From DASPXY01 sp038227745 (GTDB taxonomy: Bacteria; Planctomycetota; Planctomycetia; Gemmatales; Gemmataceae): a DNA stretch of 16,061 bases. Under the pieces are notes generated by a model, which had not been told where the DNA came from, ran no database searches, and saw only the letters and a list, made by a program, of their open reading frames with translations. The position numbers and the translations under genes were made by a program. The stretch spans positions 1 through 16,061 of the forward strand of contig JBBRPS010000138.1 in the NCBI GenBank assembly GCA_038227745.1. Direction: 5' to 3'. Shown piece by piece: positions 12,554-16,061 of this stretch (position 1 is its first letter; each line of letters begins with the position of its first letter).

Positions 12554-15500
12554 TTAGCGGCGGGGTTGCGCCGCGAGGAGAGCGAAGAAGGCATCCAGCC
12601 CGGTCACGGCGCCGGTCCCCGTCTGCACCTGCACCGTCGACGCCGGGTCGAGGCCGAAGAGGAGCCCCCCCGGAGTCAGCCCGTTCAGGTAGACGCCCGA
12701 GCCATCCGCGGATGTGGTCGTGTCGTGCGCCGCCTGGTCGGCTGAATCGTTGATCACCACGGTCTGGGTGGTGCCGGTCAGGGCATTGACGTTCACGTAC
12801 CCGAGCATGGCGTCGAGGGTGCCGTCGCCGATGGTCACCACGTCGCCGTTCGCGACGCCCAGGATCAAGTTCGTGCCCGCCGCCGCGCTGTAGACGTTGA
12901 TCGCGGCGGGCGCAAACGCGCTGGCGTAGAGGGCCACCTGATAGAGCCGGTCGAAGGTGATGAGCGCCAGGCCGGAACGCTGCGCCGTGGTGGCCGTGAA
13001 GTCGAAGGTCTGGGCGGCCGGGTTGTAGTAGTCGTAGAGGGAGATGCGTTCGTACCCCGGCTCGCTCCCGGCCAGGCGGCCGTGGATGGTCAGTGCTCCC
13101 TGGATCGCGTCCATCGTGTTGTTTTCGCCCTGGACGACGAACTCGTCGCTGCCGGTGCCGCCGCTGACGGTGGTGACGACGCCGGCAGCGGTGCCCTGGA
13201 TGTTGAACTGGTTGTGGCCATTGCCGCCCGCCACCCCTACCGTGCCCACACCGCGGTAGGAGACGGTGCCGCGCCCGGTCTCGCTGACGGAGCCGGCCCG
13301 CAGCGTGTAGATCTGGGGGGTCGCGAGGAAGTCCAACGCGCTGACCGAGGTCTGGGCATTGCCGACCACGGTTACGGTGCCCAGGAGCTGATGGCCGCCC
13401 GCGGACTCGAAGTAGGCGTTGACCGACGTGGCCGCGGTGCTGGCATCGACTTCGAGGGCGACGCCGGGCAGGACGCCGGTCACCTCGACCGTGGTGGGGA
13501 GGATGGTGGCCTGGTTGGCGGTCTGGAGGACGACCCTCAAGATGTTGTTCCCGAAGCCGACCTGCGTGTTCGTGCTGTACGACGACACCGCGTGATCCTC
13601 GATGCCGTAGGACCTCTGGAAGCTCGTGGTCGTGCCGCCCCGGTCGTCCACGACCAGCCTGGCGGAGTGCCCCAGCGTCGCGTTGGCGAACACGTAAGCC
13701 GAGATCGAGTTCAACCCGCCGGCGCCGCCGACCGTGAACGTGGTGTCACTGGAGTTGCCGATCAGGGTCAGGGGTACTGCGGCGGCAGACACGAGCACGC
13801 TCGCGCTGCCGCTCCCGGTCCGGATGGTCACGCCGGGGGCCAAGTTGACGCCGTTGTACTGGAAGTCGATGGTTGGGCCGAGTCCGATGATGCGCCCGTA
13901 GCCGCTGCGCGACGGCGAATTGTCGATCAGCACCCCCTGGTCGGCGGTGTCGCCAGAGTCGTCCACGCTCAGGGTGGTGCGGTACAGGCTGTCGACAACC
14001 ACAGGGGCGCTGATGTTGGCCAGGTTGCCGGTGCCGAGGTTGACGAAGGTGTCATAGGAATCGCCGCTCAGGATGAGCGAGGTTGCCTGCACGGCGGACA
14101 CGTTGACGTATTCGGTGACCCGGCCCGTCCCGAGGGAGATGACGCCCGCGTCACCGAGTCGGTAGGTGATCGACGGCCCACTGGAGCGATTGATCCTACC
14201 GGAGGGGACCTTGCCGACGGGACCGTTCGAGATCTGGAAGGTCCACGTCTGGTTGACGGTGCCCCCGATGTCGTTGACCACGATGTTGGTGCGGAAAGCG
14301 GACGAGTTGAGAATGTTGATGGGGGCTTCCACCCGCGCGAGGTCGCCGCTGCCGACGTAGACGTAGGCTGGCCCCCCGTTCGTGACCGTGATGGGTGCGG
14401 TGAAGGCGGCATTAAGGTTGACGTACGAGGTGCCCGCCCCGGTCTGGATGTCGATCCTGTTGATCGGGCCTGCGGGGAACTGGAAGACGCCCGAGACCAG
14501 GGGGAGCCCGGGGACCGGGGTGCCCAGGGTCACCGCGGTAATGACGGTGTTGCCGTTGGCGGTGCTGAGGCTGATCGTGTCGTTGCTCGGGGCGTCCTGG
14601 CGGCCGCGGACGGTCAGGGTGCCGGTTTCGTCGAGGACCGCGTAGAAGGTGCCGAGGACCTGGGCCGGGTCGTTGACGGAATAGCCGTAGGCGTCGCGCA
14701 GGACGTCGGCGTCCGACTCCGAGACGATGCGCCGCTGGCCCGATGAGTAGTAGGGCGTCATCAGGTCATCGATGCCGGAGTAGACGATGCCGGTCTTGGG
14801 GTCCGTGTAGGTGGCGCCGGCGGCGGCGAAGTGTTCCCCGCCCTTCTTGTCAGGTGTGGGGCCAGAGTCGAAGCTGGTCAGCAGGGCGGTGAACCCGGTG
14901 GGGCCCTTGAAGGCGCAATAATTGCCCTTGCCGCCGCCCGAGGTGTTGTCCGCGATGCCGGTGTCGGTGCAGCGGGCATTGACCTGCGCGCCGGAGTAGA
15001 ACCCCAGCGCGTGGCCGAGTTCGTGCGTCACGACCTCCAGCAGATCCGCCTGGCCCGCCGCAGGCGAGCCGGTCTGGGGGTAGCCGGCGTAGGCGTTGGT
15101 CGGCGTGCCCAGGAAGGCCGAGGACCACAAGGTCGGGTTGAGATACCAGCCTGTCCTGATGGTCACGGTGCCGGTGGGATCTAGTTGACTGGTCGCGAAG
15201 TGGTTAATGGTGATCGTCGCGGCGGTCGGGATCCCGTTGGCGTCGGTGTTGGTGACGGTCGCACTCGCGCCGCCGGCCGAGTTGTCCGTGCTGATCGCGA
15301 TGGTCAGGTTGATCTGGTTGCGCAGCACCGTGTTGGTGTACTTGGGGTCCTGGCGGTTGAGGTCGTTGACGACGCTGCTCCATTCATTCCGCGCCGTATC
15401 GATGACGGAGCGGGCGAGGTTGGCGGTGGCGGTGTTCGGGTAGACCGCCGCGAAGCCGTCGGAGGCCTGTCCGCGGTTCAGCCAGTTGAGGTTGACCGAG

Positions 15501-15628
15501 AGCAATTCGCGGGCTTCCAGGCGTTCGACCTCCAGGCGGGCCGGGCTTTTCCCGGGCCGGGCGGGAGGGCGGGTCGAAGTCCGGCCGGCGCGCAGGGCAT
15601 TCCGCAACCAATTCCAAAAACGAGGCAT
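12554..15628 (-). CDS. Large exported zinc-metalloprotease-like protein with beta-rich repeats
   Basis: 1024 residues. The basic N-terminus (MPRFWNWLRNALRAG) leads to ARLEVERLEARELLS (30-44), a motif found at the start of many large planctomycete secreted or surface proteins. Residues about 46-315 form a metzincin-like protease: H202-E203-L-G-H206-A-L-G-F-Y-S has the zinc-binding HExxH and the glycine but Ser where matrixins have the third His. H266 in GGEHFAAAG is a good candidate third ligand, as in leishmanolysin-like enzymes, and DDLMTPYY (M290) supplies the Met-turn. From about 330 to the end the chain is Thr/Val/Gly-rich, with at least three related units of about 105 residues (near 419, 525 and 629) ending VVNDIGGT, SVDDSGDT and VVDDRGGT, and a diverged one near 828. 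This suggests a stacked beta structure. CTCC (15635-15638, GGAG on the coding strand) places the start at 15628. The substrate is unknown. Confidence 0.8.
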   Translation of the reverse strand: MPRFWNWLRNALRAGRTSTRPPARPGKSPARLEVERLEARELLSVNLNWLNRGQASDGFAAVYPNTATANLARSVIDTARNEWSSVVNDLNRQDPKYTNTVLRNQINLTIAISTDNSAGGASATVTNTDANGIPTAATITINHFATSQLDPTGTVTIRTGWYLNPTLWSSAFLGTPTNAYAGYPQTGSPAAGQADLLEVVTHELGHALGFYSGAQVNARCTDTGIADNTSGGGKGNYCAFKGPTGFTALLTSFDSGPTPDKKGGEHFAAAGATYTDPKTGIVYSGIDDLMTPYYSSGQRRIVSESDADVLRDAYGYSVNDPAQVLGTFYAVLDETGTLTVRGRQDAPSNDTISLSTANGNTVITAVTLGTPVPGLPLVSGVFQFPAGPINRIDIQTGAGTSYVNLNAAFTAPITVTNGGPAYVYVGSGDLARVEAPINILNSSAFRTNIVVNDIGGTVNQTWTFQISNGPVGKVPSGRINRSSGPSITYRLGDAGVISLGTGRVTEYVNVSAVQATSLILSGDSYDTFVNLGTGNLANISAPVVVDSLYRTTLSVDDSGDTADQGVLIDNSPSRSGYGRIIGLGPTIDFQYNGVNLAPGVTIRTGSGSASVLVSAAAVPLTLIGNSSDTTFTVGGAGGLNSISAYVFANATLGHSARLVVDDRGGTTTSFQRSYGIEDHAVSSYSTNTQVGFGNNILRVVLQTANQATILPTTVEVTGVLPGVALEVDASTAATSVNAYFESAGGHQLLGTVTVVGNAQTSVSALDFLATPQIYTLRAGSVSETGRGTVSYRGVGTVGVAGGNGHNQFNIQGTAAGVVTTVSGGTGSDEFVVQGENNTMDAIQGALTIHGRLAGSEPGYERISLYDYYNPAAQTFDFTATTAQRSGLALITFDRLYQVALYASAFAPAAINVYSAAAGTNLILGVANGDVVTIGDGTLDAMLGYVNVNALTGTTQTVVINDSADQAAHDTTTSADGSGVYLNGLTPGGLLFGLDPASTVQVQTGTGAVTGLDAFFALLAAQPRR

Positions 15629-15920
15629 GATGATCTCCGGAGTGAGTGCTGGTAATCGTGAGGCAGATCCCCGAGGGCCGCGGCCAGGAAGGCAAACAGC
15701 CGTTGGGGGAGGCGAACTCGCGTTCGCCGGCGGCCCATTCTGCTCACTACTGAGTTATGCTGATTTCCCTTCCGGATAGGACAAAAATCGCAACTCCTTG
15801 CAGGTGCGGACGAAACGTAAATTATATATTTAAGGTCTTTATGATAGTAATAATCCGGCAAGGGTTCGGAAGTGGGACGCCCGAAGGGTCCTATCTATTT
15901 CTACTGTATCCGTCTTGAAC
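15629..15920 (-). other. Upstream region of the metalloprotease gene, partly AT-rich, no gene seen
   Basis: About 290 bp without a convincing gene. The part nearest the start (15640-15765) is GC-rich and holds a perfect hairpin, GGCGAAC (15711-15717), TCGC loop, GTTCGCC (15722-15728). The stretch 15775-15915 is clearly AT-richer than the rest of the window and contains the promoter candidate at 15821-15850. It ends at the IS66-like copy at 15921. Confidence 0.5.
15821..15850 (-). promoter_or_regulatory. Candidate promoter of the metalloprotease gene
   Basis: A perfect -10 box TATAAT (15826-15821 on the minus strand) lies 18 bp after TTACTA (15850-15845), a weak -35. It would give a leader of about 190 nt containing the 15711-15728 hairpin. 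The perfect -10 is notable in GC-rich DNA, but AT-rich stretches produce such boxes by chance. Confidence 0.4.
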
Positions 15921-16061
15921 GTACGCATTCGGTGATCGCAGCTGCCTGCTAAGCTGTGACGGGCCTTCTTCTTCGGTTACAACAGGGGAATGGATCAGGA
16001 TGACTTTTCCCCTGCGCTCTCCCCTCCTTGCCCGGAAGAGCCGGCTTCGGCCCTCGTGCCC
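15921..16061 (+). mobile_element. Second IS66-like element, left end (runs off right edge)
   Basis: 141 bp that align to 9897-10038 with 10 mismatches and one indel, in the same orientation. Both begin abruptly at GTACGCATTCGG. Shared features include the block CTGCCTGCTAAGCTGTGACG and the transposase start. Unlike the first copy, the reading frame is intact as far as it can be followed. Confidence 0.7.
15990..16061 (+). CDS. IS66-like transposase, N-terminal 24 codons (partial)
   Basis: ATG at 15990 opens MDQDDFSPALSPPCPEEPAS followed by ALVP, and the frame stays open to the window edge. The four-T run keeps the frame that is broken by a fifth T in the copy at 9966; after correcting that copy the proteins agree (PPCPxEPASALVP) and there continue into a Cys-rich stretch. 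Assignment to IS66 rests on the C-terminal signature of the first copy, since this piece alone has no recognisable domain. Confidence 0.55.
   Translation, partial: MDQDDFSPALSPPCPEEPASALVP

Noticed and set aside
13082..14746. 554-codon plus-strand frame opposite the metalloprotease
   Set aside because: Gly/Asp/Val/Arg-rich shadow; the minus strand has the HExxH motif, Met-turn and repeats, plus a ribosome-binding site.
15478..15861. 127-codon minus-strand frame upstream of and overlapping the metalloprotease start
   Set aside because: It begins in the AT-rich promoter region and overlaps the better supported start at 15628; no similarity is recognised.

Overview
The window looks like chromosomal DNA from a high-GC planctomycete, probably in or near the Gemmata group. 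The evidence is a gene pair with planctomycete cytochrome (PSCyt1/PSCyt2, PSD1 = DUF1549/DUF1553) and DUF1501 domains, a large exported protein with the planctomycete-style N-terminal motif LEVERLEARELLS, a planctomycete-type ECF sigma-factor tail, a DUF4058-like remnant and many GC-rich intergenic palindromes. The placement is inferred from gene families, not from a marker gene.

Layout, left to right. (1) 1-185: the N-terminus of a TetR-type regulator on the minus strand, with a sigma70-like promoter overlapped by two inverted repeats, which suggests autoregulation. (2) 411-4153: a promoter and a two-gene unit, a short PSD1 cytochrome protein followed by a Tat-type DUF1501 protein. (3) 4171-4879: a small RRM RNA-binding protein with a glycine-rich tail and a hairpin leader, bracketed by long palindromes. 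(4) 4889-8143: a translation and RNA-modification operon, rpsP-trmD-rplS-YraN-tyrS. rimM is absent from its usual place, and trmD overlaps rplS by 41 nt. (5) 8166-9779: a deletion remnant of a DUF4058-like gene, then a secreted TPR plus transglutaminase-like protein with its own promoter. (6) 9897-12254: a decayed IS66-like element abutting an intact-looking IS1380-family element, which has 14-bp terminal repeats and a near-perfect 4-bp target duplication. (7) 12354-15628: the last 51 codons of an ECF sigma factor, then a 1024-residue exported metalloprotease-like protein with beta-rich repeats, both on the minus strand. (8) 15921-16061: a second copy of the IS66-like left end (about 92% identical to 9897-10038), running off the window.

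The left 8 kb is conserved housekeeping and planctomycete-core sequence. The right 7 kb is accessory: insertion sequences, broken genes and one large surface or secreted protein, bracketed by two IS66-like ends in the same orientation. I found no CRISPR array, rRNA, tRNA or recognisable defence system, and nothing I would call a new biological system. The most unusual items are the large metalloprotease with a probable distal third zinc ligand, and the insertion-sequence-bracketed segment that carries it.
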